Program-made: the position numbers and the translations under genes
Source of the DNA: DATHYU01 sp033722675
Lineage (GTDB): Bacteria; Actinomycetota; Acidimicrobiia; Spongiisociales; UBA11373
Length of the DNA: 22,656 nt
NCBI GenBank assembly: GCA_033722675.1
Contig: JAWVYO010000034.1
Coordinates: 1-22,656 of the forward strand
Direction of reading: 5' to 3'
The notes under the pieces: model-generated
Told to the model about the DNA's origin: nothing
Databases searched by the model: none
What the model saw: the letters and a program-made list of their open reading frames with translations, nothing else
Part shown: piece after piece, positions 14,180 through 21,275 of the stretch
Numbering within the stretch: the stretch's first letter is position 1
How the letters are laid out: every line of letters begins with the position of its first letter

Positions 14180-14769
14180 GTCCTCGCCTCCAGCAGCCGC
14201 TCCACGTACTTCGCCAGGACGTCCACCTCGAGGTTCACCCGGTCGCCCGGATTCCGGTCGCCCAGGACGGTGACCTCGAGCGTGTGCGGGATGAGCACGA
14301 CCTCGAACCCGTCGTCGTCGAGATCCGAGACGGTCAGGCTGACGCCGTCCACGGTCACCGAGCCCTTCTCGACCAGATACCGGAGCAGGCCGCCGTCGGT
14401 GTCGAACCAGTAGCGGCGGGAGGCGCCGTCCTCGGTGGTGCTGCGGACCACGCCGGTGCCGTCGACGTGGCCCTGCACGACGTGCCCGTCGAACCGCCCG
14501 TGGGCGGGCATCGGACGCTCGAGGTCGACCCGGGTGCCGACGCCGGCCTCGCCGAGATTGCTTCGTTGCAACGTCTCGTGGACCGCCTCGACGGCCACGC
14601 TGCCCTCCCCCACCTCGACGGCCGTCAGGCAGACGCCGTTCACGGCGATCGAGTCGCCGACCTCCATGCCCTCGGTCACCGTCGGAGCCGCGATGACGAG
14701 ACGCCGTCGGCCGTCGGCGTCGCGGGCATCGCGCACCTCACCGACGGCCTCCACGATCCCCGTGAACAT
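14176..14769 (-). CDS. ribE: riboflavin synthase alpha chain
   Basis: Final step of the pathway: dismutates two ribityllumazine molecules into riboflavin and a diaminouracil. The 197-residue protein is an internal duplication of two lumazine-binding barrels. The first begins MFTGIVEAVGEV with NGVCLT (44-49); the second follows GHVVQGHVDG (95-104) and has DGVSLTV (141-147). ATG 14769 shares its A with the ribD stop (TGATG), which fixes the start; a reading extended upstream in frame is just a shadow of ribD. This gene is called ribE or ribC depending on the organism. Confidence 0.96.
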   Translation of the reverse strand: MFTGIVEAVGEVRDARDADGRRRLVIAAPTVTEGMEVGDSIAVNGVCLTAVEVGEGSVAVEAVHETLQRSNLGEAGVGTRVDLERPMPAHGRFDGHVVQGHVDGTGVVRSTTEDGASRRYWFDTDGGLLRYLVEKGSVTVDGVSLTVSDLDDDGFEVVLIPHTLEVTVLGDRNPGDRVNLEVDVLAKYVERLLEART

Positions 14770-15809
14770 CACACCACCTCCGCGTCGATGCGGACGTCCG
14801 GCCCGAGCCGGGTCACCCCGGTGATCTCGACCGAGGTGGCATCGCGAATGGTGGTGAACACACCGCCGAATGCGGGGAGCCCGACCCCGCCGCCGACGAC
14901 GCCCCCGACGTAGGTGACGAGCCGGTCCACCGACCCTGCGCGCCAGAGGGCGCCGGCGAGGCCTGCGCCACCCTCGACGAGCAGGTCGACGATGCCGCGC
15001 TTGCCGAGGTCGCCGATCATCCCGGGCAGGTCGACGCGCTCGCCGTCGCCGCACACCACCACCTCGCCCGGGAGGTCGCGGGGCTCGGGGGTGTAGACGA
15101 GTGGGTCCCGGCTCCACAGGGCGCGTTCGGGAGGCAGCGGCCGGCGGCCGGCCACCACGATCGGGCGGGGCTGGCGATGGGAGCGACCCTCGAGGCGGAC
15201 CGTGAGCCTCGGGTCGTCGGCGAGGAGCGTCCCGGCGCCGACCATGACGGCGTCGGAGCGGGCGCGCAACCCGTGCACGTCGCGGCGGGCCGCCTCGGAG
15301 GTGATCCATTGCGAGGTCCCGTCGGCGGCCGCCACCTGGCCGTCGAGCGTCATGGCGAGCTTCACGGTGACGAGGGGGCGTCCGGTGCGGCGATGATGGA
15401 AGTAGCCGGGATCGGCGGCCTCGGCCGCCTGGGGCGCGACATCGGTGACGACCTCGATCCCCGCCCGCCTGAGGCGCTCGATGCCCCGGCCCGACACCCG
15501 TTCGTCGGGATCCCCGATGCCCACGACGACGCGCTCCACCCCGGCGTTCACGATGGCATCCGTGCACGGCGGGGTTCGGCCGGTGTGGTCGCAGGGTTCG
15601 AGGGTCACGACGAGGGTGGCGCCCCGGGCTGCCTCCCCGGCCTCGGCCAGGGCGAGGATCTCGGCGTGCGGCTCGCCCGGGCGGAGGTGGACGCCGTGTC
15701 CGACGATCGCACCGTCCGCGACGACGAGACACCCCACGCGCGGATTCGGATGCGGATGCGTGTCCGCGGTGAGACCGATCGCCTCGAGGACCAGGTTGCG
15801 CTCGTCCAT
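14769..15809 (-). CDS. ribD: bifunctional deaminase/reductase for riboflavin synthesis
   Basis: Deaminates the pyrimidine product of GTP cyclohydrolase II and then reduces its ribose side chain. The 346-residue protein has an N-terminal cytidine-deaminase-like domain with zinc motif His48-Ala-Glu50 and EPC (71-73) to Cys82, preceded by NPRVGCLVV. The reductase domain runs from about 145 (RPLVTVKLAMTLDGQVA) and includes LVEGGAGLAGAL. The ATG at 15809 has a GGAG ribosome binding site a few bases upstream. First gene of the rib operon, about 43 nt downstream of the FMN riboswitch aptamer. Confidence 0.96.
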   Translation of the reverse strand: MDERNLVLEAIGLTADTHPHPNPRVGCLVVADGAIVGHGVHLRPGEPHAEILALAEAGEAARGATLVVTLEPCDHTGRTPPCTDAIVNAGVERVVVGIGDPDERVSGRGIERLRRAGIEVVTDVAPQAAEAADPGYFHHRRTGRPLVTVKLAMTLDGQVAAADGTSQWITSEAARRDVHGLRARSDAVMVGAGTLLADDPRLTVRLEGRSHRQPRPIVVAGRRPLPPERALWSRDPLVYTPEPRDLPGEVVVCGDGERVDLPGMIGDLGKRGIVDLLVEGGAGLAGALWRAGSVDRLVTYVGGVVGGGVGLPAFGGVFTTIRDATSVEITGVTRLGPDVRIDAEVV

Positions 15810-15824
15810 GTCGTCTCCGTGCGA

Positions 15825-15853
15825 GGGCGCGAGCGCGCGAGCGCCTGGCGCCC
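15825..15853 (-). promoter_or_regulatory. GC-rich hairpin, probable riboswitch expression platform
   Basis: Complementary arms GGGCGC and GCGCCC (15825-15830, 15848-15853) enclose a run of alternating GCGC/GAGC repeats between the aptamer and the ribD ribosome binding site. The outer arm overlaps the 3' P1 strand of the aptamer by two bases. No T-run follows on the minus strand, so control of translation or Rho access seems more likely than intrinsic termination. Confidence 0.4.
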
Positions 15854-15969
15854 TCCTTCTCTCATCCGGACTGTCACCGTCGGCTCCGGGATGTCACCGG
15901 ATCCACCCCGTGTGCGGGGGTCGCGGGCTTGCACCGCCGGTCGGGAGTTTCACCCTGCCCCGAAGGAGG
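15852..15969 (-). ncRNA. FMN riboswitch (RFN element)
   Basis: The minus strand carries the conserved RFN core in order: a TTCGGGGCAGGG segment, GGTGAAACTCCCGACCGGCGG, the AGCCCGCGAC segment, CCGGTGACATCCCGGAGCCGACGG and AGTCCGGATGAGAGAAGG. Helix P1 is eight perfect pairs between CCTCCTTC (15969-15962) and GAAGGAGG (15859-15852). The element binds flavin mononucleotide and normally turns off riboflavin synthesis genes. It lies directly upstream of ribD, so the operon is predicted to respond to FMN. Confidence 0.95.
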
Positions 15970-15982
15970 GGCTGCAGCCCGG

Positions 15983-15988
15983 ATTCTA
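15983..15988 (-). promoter_or_regulatory. candidate -10 box of the rib operon
   Basis: TAGAAT on the minus strand lies 13 bp before the riboswitch P1 helix, placing a start site near 15976 so that the whole aptamer is transcribed. No convincing -35 is visible, so the call depends on the -10 and its position. Confidence 0.4.
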
Positions 15989-16061
15989 GGGGTCGCCCGC
16001 ACGAACCCCGGTCCCCGGCGCCTCGTGGGCAGTGTCCCGATCCCGCGACGATCGACAGACG

Positions 16062-16184
16062 ATGGCCGGCTTCCTCTCGACGACGCCCGTCGAGGACCGG
16101 ACTCCCGATGCCGTGGTCCGCCGGGCCATCCTCGCCATCTCCGCGGTGGGCTCGACCGTGCTGTTCGTCCGCTCGCCGGTCTAG
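16062..16184 (+). CDS. possible small membrane protein, 40 residues, unknown function
   Basis: I do not recognise this short reading frame. It encodes MAGFLSTTPVEDRTPDAVVR followed by a hydrophobic stretch (AILAISAVGSTVLFV, about 23-37) that could be one short membrane segment. Of 40 codons, 38 end in G or C while second positions are far less GC-rich, the pattern of real genes here; this bias vanishes in the in-frame codons upstream of the ATG. The stop shares CTAG (16181-16184) with the convergent GNAT gene. No good ribosome binding site is visible; an in-frame GTG at 16032 would add ten residues. It could be a small gene or the remnant of a longer one. Confidence 0.4.
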   Translation: MAGFLSTTPVEDRTPDAVVRRAILAISAVGSTVLFVRSPV

Positions 16185-16696
16185 GGACCGAACGCGCCGA
16201 GGTCCATGAAGGCGCTGCCGTAGCGGGTCGGCCCGACGAGGGAGCGGTCGGGTGTGCCCAGCCACCGGATCATGAAGGCCGCGTCGGGGATCGCCGGGTC
16301 GGGAGGCTCGATGCCGTGCGCCGACGCGCGTTCGAACCCGAACCGCGGGTAGTACGCCGGGATGCCCTCGACGATGACCGCTCGCTCTCCCGCCGCCGCG
16401 AGCCGCTCGAGGCCCTCCTCGACGAGCGCCGTCCCGATCCCGCTCCGTTGGTGGGCAGGGTGCACGGCGAGGGGACTGAGGAGCGGAACGGTGCGCTCCC
16501 CCACTGTCATCGGGGTGAAGAGGATGTGACCCACCACGTCGCCACCGACGATCGCCACCAGGCTGCGCTCGGGGTCGAATCCCTCGAACTTCCACAGGGC
16601 GTCGACGAGGGCTACTTCCTCGTCGCTCCCGAAGGCGGCGCGGGTCACCTCACGGATTGCGGGGCGGTCGGCGGGTCGTTCCGAGCGGATCTCCAT
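16181..16696 (-). CDS. GNAT family N-acetyltransferase
   Basis: Acetyl-CoA-dependent acetyltransferase of unknown substrate, closest in layout to the YhbS-type group. The 171 residues begin MEIRSERPADRPAIREV. The central strand and acetyl-CoA loop are LLSPLAVHPAHQRSGIGTAL (72-91), with the Q-R-x-G-x-G/A motif at 83-88, and the C-terminal half has AYYPRFGFERA (114-124). ATG 16696 is chosen because the fold begins here; a TAGCCT box ends 7 bp before it, which fits a leaderless mRNA. It lies 31 bp downstream of the HNH gene and could also be read from it. Confidence 0.85.
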   Translation of the reverse strand: MEIRSERPADRPAIREVTRAAFGSDEEVALVDALWKFEGFDPERSLVAIVGGDVVGHILFTPMTVGERTVPLLSPLAVHPAHQRSGIGTALVEEGLERLAAAGERAVIVEGIPAYYPRFGFERASAHGIEPPDPAIPDAAFMIRWLGTPDRSLVGPTRYGSAFMDLGAFGP

Positions 16697-16703
16697 CCCG
16701 GGC

Positions 16704-16709
16704 AGGCTA
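16704..16709 (-). promoter_or_regulatory. candidate -10 box for a leaderless GNAT transcript
   Basis: TAGCCT matches the actinobacterial TANNNT -10 consensus and ends 7 bp before the ATG, the spacing expected if transcription starts at the A of ATG. No ribosome binding site or clear -35 is present. TANNNT is common by chance. Confidence 0.3.
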
Positions 16710-16727
16710 CGTGGACGACGCCTGGGG

Positions 16728-17819
16728 TCAGGGGGCGCGGGCGGTTCGGGTGCGATCGCGGTTGGTCTTGGTCCGGTGGCACCGGTCGCAGCGCCAGGTC
16801 GTGTTGGACAGGCTGGTCTCACCGCCGGCGGAGACAGGCTGGACGTGGTCGATTTCGAGGCCGAACCGGTCCCCGCAGTCGACGCAGGCGGGCCCCCCGA
16901 AGCCGGTGGCCTCCCCGAGGCGAAGGGCGAGCCGCACTTCGATCGGGATGTGACGGGTCCAGCGCTTCAGGTGGCGGAGGTCGGTGCCGTCGAAGAACAC
17001 GCCGGAGAGGAAGGCATCCCCGGCGACGCGTTTCGCCACGGAGGGGGCGATCGGCCCCACACCGGGGATCGCGCAGTGTTCGCCGTCTTTCACGTCGGTC
17101 CATCCTCGCTCGATGATGTCGTGGGAGACGAGGACCACCACCTCTGCGCGACCCGGGGCCGGGTCTCCGGTGACGGAGGTCGCGAGGCCGTCGGCGAGAT
17201 AGCGGTCATACGGCTCGGGATCGGTGGTGGTGCGCGCGGTTCGGTCGGCTTCCGTGCGGATACGGGACACGACGGCAGCACCCACGTGGGGTTCGAGGGC
17301 GGCGTCGAGGCGAACCATGCCGTCGTCGCCGATCCAGTGCCGCAGCCGCCGGGCCCGACGCTGCCGGGCCGCCAACGACTCCGGCGCCCTGGATTGGAGC
17401 CGGATGGTGCGAGCACGGTCCCGCAAGGTACGGAAGGACGCACCGCGGGCCGTCTCCACCAGATCGTCGAGGGCCTCGGGGGCGACGGTGGCCGCGGAGG
17501 CGATTTCGGCCGCCTGGTCGAGGGAGATCGCTCCGGACTCGGCGGCCTCCGCCAGGCGGGGCTCGCGGCGGAGGTGCCGGCCGGTGTCGATGACCTTCCG
17601 GGCCGCGCCCACACTGGTGCCCCGGGTACGAGCGACCTCCGTGGCGTCACCGAGGCGAGCCGACACGGACGCCGTCGCATCGGAGGCGAGGCGTTCCCGG
17701 CGAGCCGTCCACGCCCGCAGCCGACGCAGCTCCGCGGGATCCCGGCGAAGACCACCGGTCACCCCAGCATTGGCCCGCTCCACCAGACCGATCGCCTCTT
17801 CCAACAGCCGTTCTTCCAT
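16728..17819 (-). CDS. DUF222 (13E12-repeat) protein with C-terminal HNH endonuclease domain
   Basis: Member of a large actinobacterial family whose biological role is mostly unknown. The 363-residue protein has a helical DUF222 region over about 20-290, rich in Arg and Ala, and a C-terminal HNH nuclease. In the nuclease Cys312-x2-Cys315 and Cys344-x2-Cys347-His348 would hold zinc, LEIDHVQP (321-328) carries the catalytic His325, and Asn339 completes the HNH triad. All key residues are intact, so it is probably an active nuclease. ATG 17819 is preceded by GGGG as a weak ribosome binding site. These genes are often multicopy and lineage-variable; here it sits between rpe and the rib operon, which are neighbours in mycobacteria. 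Confidence 0.88.
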   Translation of the reverse strand: MEERLLEEAIGLVERANAGVTGGLRRDPAELRRLRAWTARRERLASDATASVSARLGDATEVARTRGTSVGAARKVIDTGRHLRREPRLAEAAESGAISLDQAAEIASAATVAPEALDDLVETARGASFRTLRDRARTIRLQSRAPESLAARQRRARRLRHWIGDDGMVRLDAALEPHVGAAVVSRIRTEADRTARTTTDPEPYDRYLADGLATSVTGDPAPGRAEVVVLVSHDIIERGWTDVKDGEHCAIPGVGPIAPSVAKRVAGDAFLSGVFFDGTDLRHLKRWTRHIPIEVRLALRLGEATGFGGPACVDCGDRFGLEIDHVQPVSAGGETSLSNTTWRCDRCHRTKTNRDRTRTARAP

Positions 17820-17896
17820 GTCCCCACCGTGCCACTCGCGTGTGACAGGAACAGGAGCTGGATCCGATGGACCCTGGAGGCGTCGCGACCGACCTC

Positions 17897-18826
17897 CTAC
17901 GAGGTGCGGCGGTCCAACTTGTACGCGCTGCCGGGTTCGGTCTTGGCGTGTTCCTTCATCTCGGACGCCACGGCCGAGGCCTCCCACTCGCTGGTGAAGA
18001 CGCGACGGAGGTTCGTGGCGATCCCGAGGGAGATGGCGACCACCGGGAAGGCGTGGCGCTCCCCGCGGCGGTCGATGACCTCGATGAAGCCGCGCAGGGC
18101 GTCCTGGGGGTCGTAGAAGTCGAGGATGCCGTCGTCGAACTTGTCGATCACCGTCTTGCAGAACTGCTCGGCGATGTCGGGGCTCATGACGGCGATGAAG
18201 TCGTCACCACCGACGTGGCCGACGAAGCAGGTCGGATCGTTCACCTCGACGGCCGCCTCGATGAGGGTGTTGGCGCAGAATTTGATGACGTTGTCGCCGC
18301 GCATGAAGCCGTAGTGGTCGTTGAACGCCTTGAAGTTGTCGAGATCGGTGTGGACGATCGCCAGCGGGCGCCCACCCGCGACACGGCGCTGCATCTCCTC
18401 GGCGATCCGGAAGTTGCCCGGAAGACCCGTGAGAGGAGAGAGGTCTCGCATCGCCTTCGAGCGCCGGAGCACCGAACCCACCCGCGCCACGAGCTCCTCG
18501 ATGTCGAAGGGCTTGGTGATGTAGTCGTCCGCTCCCATCTCGAGGCCGCGAACCCGGTCGTTCGACTGGGCGCGAGCGGTGAGCAGGATGACGGCGGCGT
18601 GGACCGTTGCCGGACTGGACTGGAGACGGGCGAGCACCTCGAGCCCGTCCACGTCGGGCATCATGACGTCGAGGAGCACGAGATCGGGCGACCGGGACGC
18701 GGCGAGCTCGAGACCCTCGCGCCCGCTCGGTGCGGACCGGACCTCGTATCCCTCGAGTTCTAGGTTCATCGTCACGAACCGGACGATGTCCGGATCGTCG
18801 TCGATGACCAGGATTCGTTCGCTCAT
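17897..18826 (-). CDS. response regulator with degenerate GGDEF domain
   Basis: Cytoplasmic signalling protein of 309 residues. The receiver domain (1-120) is complete: acidic Asp10 and Asp11, phosphoacceptor Asp53 in LVLLDVMMPDVDG, Thr83 and Lys105. The C-terminal domain (about 130-305) is a diguanylate-cyclase fold with TDLDNFKAFNDHYGF (160-174) and the signature GGDDF (206-210) in place of GG(D/E)EF. The usual YGH is YGF and no RxxD inhibitory site is seen before the signature, so cyclase activity is uncertain; it may bind nucleotide or act through partners. No histidine kinase is nearby. ATG 18826 overlaps the rpe stop as ATGA, so translation is coupled to rpe. Confidence 0.9.
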   Translation of the reverse strand: MSERILVIDDDPDIVRFVTMNLELEGYEVRSAPSGREGLELAASRSPDLVLLDVMMPDVDGLEVLARLQSSPATVHAAVILLTARAQSNDRVRGLEMGADDYITKPFDIEELVARVGSVLRRSKAMRDLSPLTGLPGNFRIAEEMQRRVAGGRPLAIVHTDLDNFKAFNDHYGFMRGDNVIKFCANTLIEAAVEVNDPTCFVGHVGGDDFIAVMSPDIAEQFCKTVIDKFDDGILDFYDPQDALRGFIEVIDRRGERHAFPVVAISLGIATNLRRVFTSEWEASAVASEMKEHAKTEPGSAYKLDRRTS

Positions 18827-19485
18827 GCCTCCCCGCCGACCGCGGCGCGCAGTTCCTGCACGGCGGCCACCGGATCCGGAGCACGGAAGATCGCCGTGCC
18901 CGCCACGAAGGCGTCGGCACCCGCGTTCCTCGCGAGTGGCGCCGTCTCCTTGGTGATGCCACCGTCGATCTCGATATCGGCACGCAGGCCGTGGGAATCA
19001 ACGAACTTTCTCGCCGCCTCCACTTTCGGCAGCACGTCGGGGATGAACGACTGGCCGCCGAACCCCGGATGGACCGACATCACGAGCAGCAGATCGCAGA
19101 GCTCGACGAAGGGCTCGACCGCCTCGAAGGGCGTCGGCGGGTTGATCACCAGACCGAAATCGAGCCCGTGCTCCCGGGCGATCCGGGCCGGCTCGGTGGG
19201 ATCCGGATGGACCTCCATGTGGATCGTGACGAGGCTGGCGCCGGCTTCGGCGAGGGGTTCGAAGAGCGACACCGGGTTCGTGACCATGAGGTGGCAGTCG
19301 AAGTAGAGGTCGGACACCGCGCGCACCGACTCGATGACGGGCATCCCGAAGGAGAGGTTCGGGACGTAGTGGCCGTCCATGACGTCGACGTGCAGGAAGT
19401 CGACGTGGTCCTCGATCCTGCCGATCTCCTCGCCGAGGCGGGCGAAATCGGCGGCCAGCATGGAGGGGGCGATCTTCGGGGCCAC
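18823..19485 (-). CDS. rpe: ribulose-phosphate 3-epimerase
   Basis: Interconverts ribulose 5-phosphate and xylulose 5-phosphate in the pentose phosphate pathway. The 220-residue TIM barrel shows APSMLAADFARLG (6-18), the metal and catalytic segments HVDVMDGHYVPNLSFG and CHLMV, then VMSVHPGFGGQSF and the phosphate-binding EIDGGI and NAGADAFVAGTAIF. The GTG at 19485 is the start; no ribosome binding site precedes it, but a TACACT box ends 9 bp upstream, suggesting a leaderless transcript. The gene overlaps the response regulator by ATGA. In mycobacteria rpe lies directly before ribD; here three genes and a riboswitch separate them. Confidence 0.96.
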   Translation of the reverse strand: MAPKIAPSMLAADFARLGEEIGRIEDHVDFLHVDVMDGHYVPNLSFGMPVIESVRAVSDLYFDCHLMVTNPVSLFEPLAEAGASLVTIHMEVHPDPTEPARIAREHGLDFGLVINPPTPFEAVEPFVELCDLLLVMSVHPGFGGQSFIPDVLPKVEAARKFVDSHGLRADIEIDGGITKETAPLARNAGADAFVAGTAIFRAPDPVAAVQELRAAVGGEA

Positions 19486-19494
19486 GGTGACCAG

Positions 19495-19500
19495 AGTGTA
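19495..19500 (-). promoter_or_regulatory. candidate -10 box of rpe
   Basis: TACACT on the minus strand ends 9 bp before the rpe GTG. Transcription should begin within a few bases of the start codon, giving a leaderless or nearly leaderless mRNA. No -35 element is recognisable. Confidence 0.35.
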
Positions 19501-19528
19501 TTCGGACGGCCGCCCCTCCCCCGGCTTC

Positions 19529-19555
19529 TAGGCTCGGCGCCCCCTGTTCGAGGAG
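19529..19555 (+). promoter_or_regulatory. candidate -10 box and ribosome binding site of ppk2
   Basis: TAGGCT (19529-19534) fits the TANNNT -10 consensus, and a GAGGAG ribosome binding site (19550-19555) lies 4 nt before the ATG. The 74-bp spacer is shared with the divergent rpe promoter. Confidence 0.4.
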
Positions 19556-19559
19556 CTGC

Positions 19560-20357
19560 ATGGACCGCTACCGAGCCGACGGCCCCGTCCGTCTCGCCGA
19601 CATCGACCCCCGGGACTCGTCCGCCTTCGACGGCGGCAAGGACGCCGGGAAGGACTACCTGGGCTTCCTGAACGACCGGATGGAGGACCTCCAGGAACTG
19701 CTCTACGCCGAAGGAAAGCGGCGACTCCTCGTCGTCCTCCAGGCCACGGACACCGGCGGCAAGGACGGCACGATCCGTCACGTGTTCGACGGCGTGAACC
19801 CCCAGGGGGTGAAGGTGGCGTCGTTCAAGAAGCCCACGCCCCGGGAACTCGCCCACGACTACCTGTGGCGCGTCCATCGCCACGTCCCGGGTGACGGCGA
19901 GATCACGATCTTCAACCGGAGCCACTACGAGGACGTGCTCGTCGTGAGGGTGCACTCGCTGGTGCCCGAGGAGCGCTGGTCGAAGCGCTACGACCACATC
20001 AACGAGTTCGAGCGGATGCTCGCCGACGAGGGCACCACGATCCGCAAGTTCTTCCTGCACATCTCGAAGGAGGAGCAGGCCGAGCGCCTCCAGGCCCGCC
20101 TCGACGACCCTTCGAAGCACTGGAAGTTCAGCCTCGGCGACCTCGACGAGCGGAAGCGCTGGGACGACTACCAGGCCGCCTTCGAGGACATGGTGAACCG
20201 GACCTCCACCCCCTGGGCGCCCTGGTACGTGGTCCCCGCCGACCGCAAGTGGTACCGGAACCTCGTCGTCGGCCAGGTGCTCGTCGACACGCTCGAGGGC
20301 TTCGACATGCAGTACCCCGAGAACGAGGACGACCTCTCGAAGGTCGTGATCGAGTAG
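19560..20357 (+). CDS. ppk2: polyphosphate kinase 2 family phosphotransferase
   Basis: Transfers phosphate between polyphosphate and nucleoside mono- or diphosphates. The 265-residue single-domain protein has the Walker A segment QATDTGGKDGTIRHVF (61-76, Lys68) and FNRSHYEDVLVVRVH (118-132) as the Walker B and lid-side region. The NRSHYEDVL form differs from the DRSWYNRA form of class I enzymes and suggests class II or III, which mainly phosphorylate AMP or ADP; the exact class is inference. ATG 19560 has a GAGGAG ribosome binding site. The gene lies on the plus strand between minus-strand rpe and fmt, and its stop is only 3 bp from the convergent fmt stop. Confidence 0.92.
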   Translation: MDRYRADGPVRLADIDPRDSSAFDGGKDAGKDYLGFLNDRMEDLQELLYAEGKRRLLVVLQATDTGGKDGTIRHVFDGVNPQGVKVASFKKPTPRELAHDYLWRVHRHVPGDGEITIFNRSHYEDVLVVRVHSLVPEERWSKRYDHINEFERMLADEGTTIRKFFLHISKEEQAERLQARLDDPSKHWKFSLGDLDERKRWDDYQAAFEDMVNRTSTPWAPWYVVPADRKWYRNLVVGQVLVDTLEGFDMQYPENEDDLSKVVIE

Positions 20358-20360
20358 GGG

Positions 20361-21275
20361 TCAGGCGCCCCACTCGGCAGGCTCGCCCCGGCGGCCGTTC
20401 ATCCACGCGCCCGCGTCCATACGCGGCTTGCCCGGTGGCTGCACCTCGAGGAGTTCGACACTCCCCCGGCGGAGCCCGAGGAGCACCCGTCCGTCGCGTT
20501 CGGTGATGCGCCCCGGCTCGGCGTCGTCGTCCGTGGGGACGGCCGACCAGATCTTGAAGCGCTCGCCCTCGACCTCGGTCCAGGCGCCGGGGCGCGGCGC
20601 GAAGGCCCGAACCGCCCGCAGCACGGCGTCGGGACCGTGCAGCGGCGAGAGGTGCGCCTCGTCCACCGTCACCTTCCCCGCAGCGGTCGCACCGTCGTCG
20701 GGTTGCGGCCGGGGCTCGACGTCCCCGGCCACGTACCGGGGCAGCGTGTCGGCCAGGAGGTCGGCGCCGATCCGGGCGAGGCGATGGGTCAGTTCGCCGG
20801 CGGTCTCCGACGGTCCGATGGTCGTGCGCTCCATCGCCAGGATCGGCCCCGTGTCCATTCCTTCGTCCAGCTGCATGATCGTGACCCCGGTCTCGTCGTC
20901 ACCGGCGAGGATCGAGCGCACCACCGGCGACGCGCCCCGCCACCGGGGCAGCAGCGAGAAGTGGACGTTCACGAACCCGTGGGCGGGCACCCGCAACGCC
21001 TCGGGCCGGATGATGCGGCCGTAGGCGACGACGACCCCGACCTCCGCGCCCGAACCGATGAGCGCCGAGAGCAGCTCCAGATGGGAGGCCGGTTGTTCGA
21101 CGGCGATCCCCAGCTCGGCCGCGGCGTCCTTGACCGGCGTGGGCTGCGGCGTCCCCGAGCGGCCGCGGGGCCGGTCGGGGTTCGTCACCACGCTGGTCAC
21201 CTCGGCGACACCGGTGAGCGCCCGCAGCGACGGGACCGCAGCCGCCGGTGAGCCGAGGAAGACCGCCCGGGTCAC
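20361..21275 (-). CDS. fmt: methionyl-tRNA formyltransferase
   Basis: Formylates Met-tRNA-fMet with 10-formyl-tetrahydrofolate to allow initiation. The 304 residues show the formyltransferase fold with the catalytic triad Asn103, His105 and Asp141 in FVNVHFSLLPRWRGASPV (101-118) and GVTIMQLDEGMDTGPI (130-145). The tRNA-binding C-terminal domain follows from about 205. The substrate loop normally found near residue 40 is present as PDRPRGRSGTPQPTPVK. The GTG start at 21275 overlaps the def stop as GTGA, so deformylase and formyltransferase are translationally coupled. Longer in-frame readings run only through def. Confidence 0.96.
   Translation of the reverse strand: MTRAVFLGSPAAAVPSLRALTGVAEVTSVVTNPDRPRGRSGTPQPTPVKDAAAELGIAVEQPASHLELLSALIGSGAEVGVVVAYGRIIRPEALRVPAHGFVNVHFSLLPRWRGASPVVRSILAGDDETGVTIMQLDEGMDTGPILAMERTTIGPSETAGELTHRLARIGADLLADTLPRYVAGDVEPRPQPDDGATAAGKVTVDEAHLSPLHGPDAVLRAVRAFAPRPGAWTEVEGERFKIWSAVPTDDDAEPGRITERDGRVLLGLRRGSVELLEVQPPGKPRMDAGAWMNGRRGEPAEWGA

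Noticed and set aside
16728..17819. HNH gene as part of an intron, homing element or insertion sequence
   Set aside because: The HNH domain is fused to DUF222, no terminal repeats or interrupted host gene are seen, and neighbours are intact.
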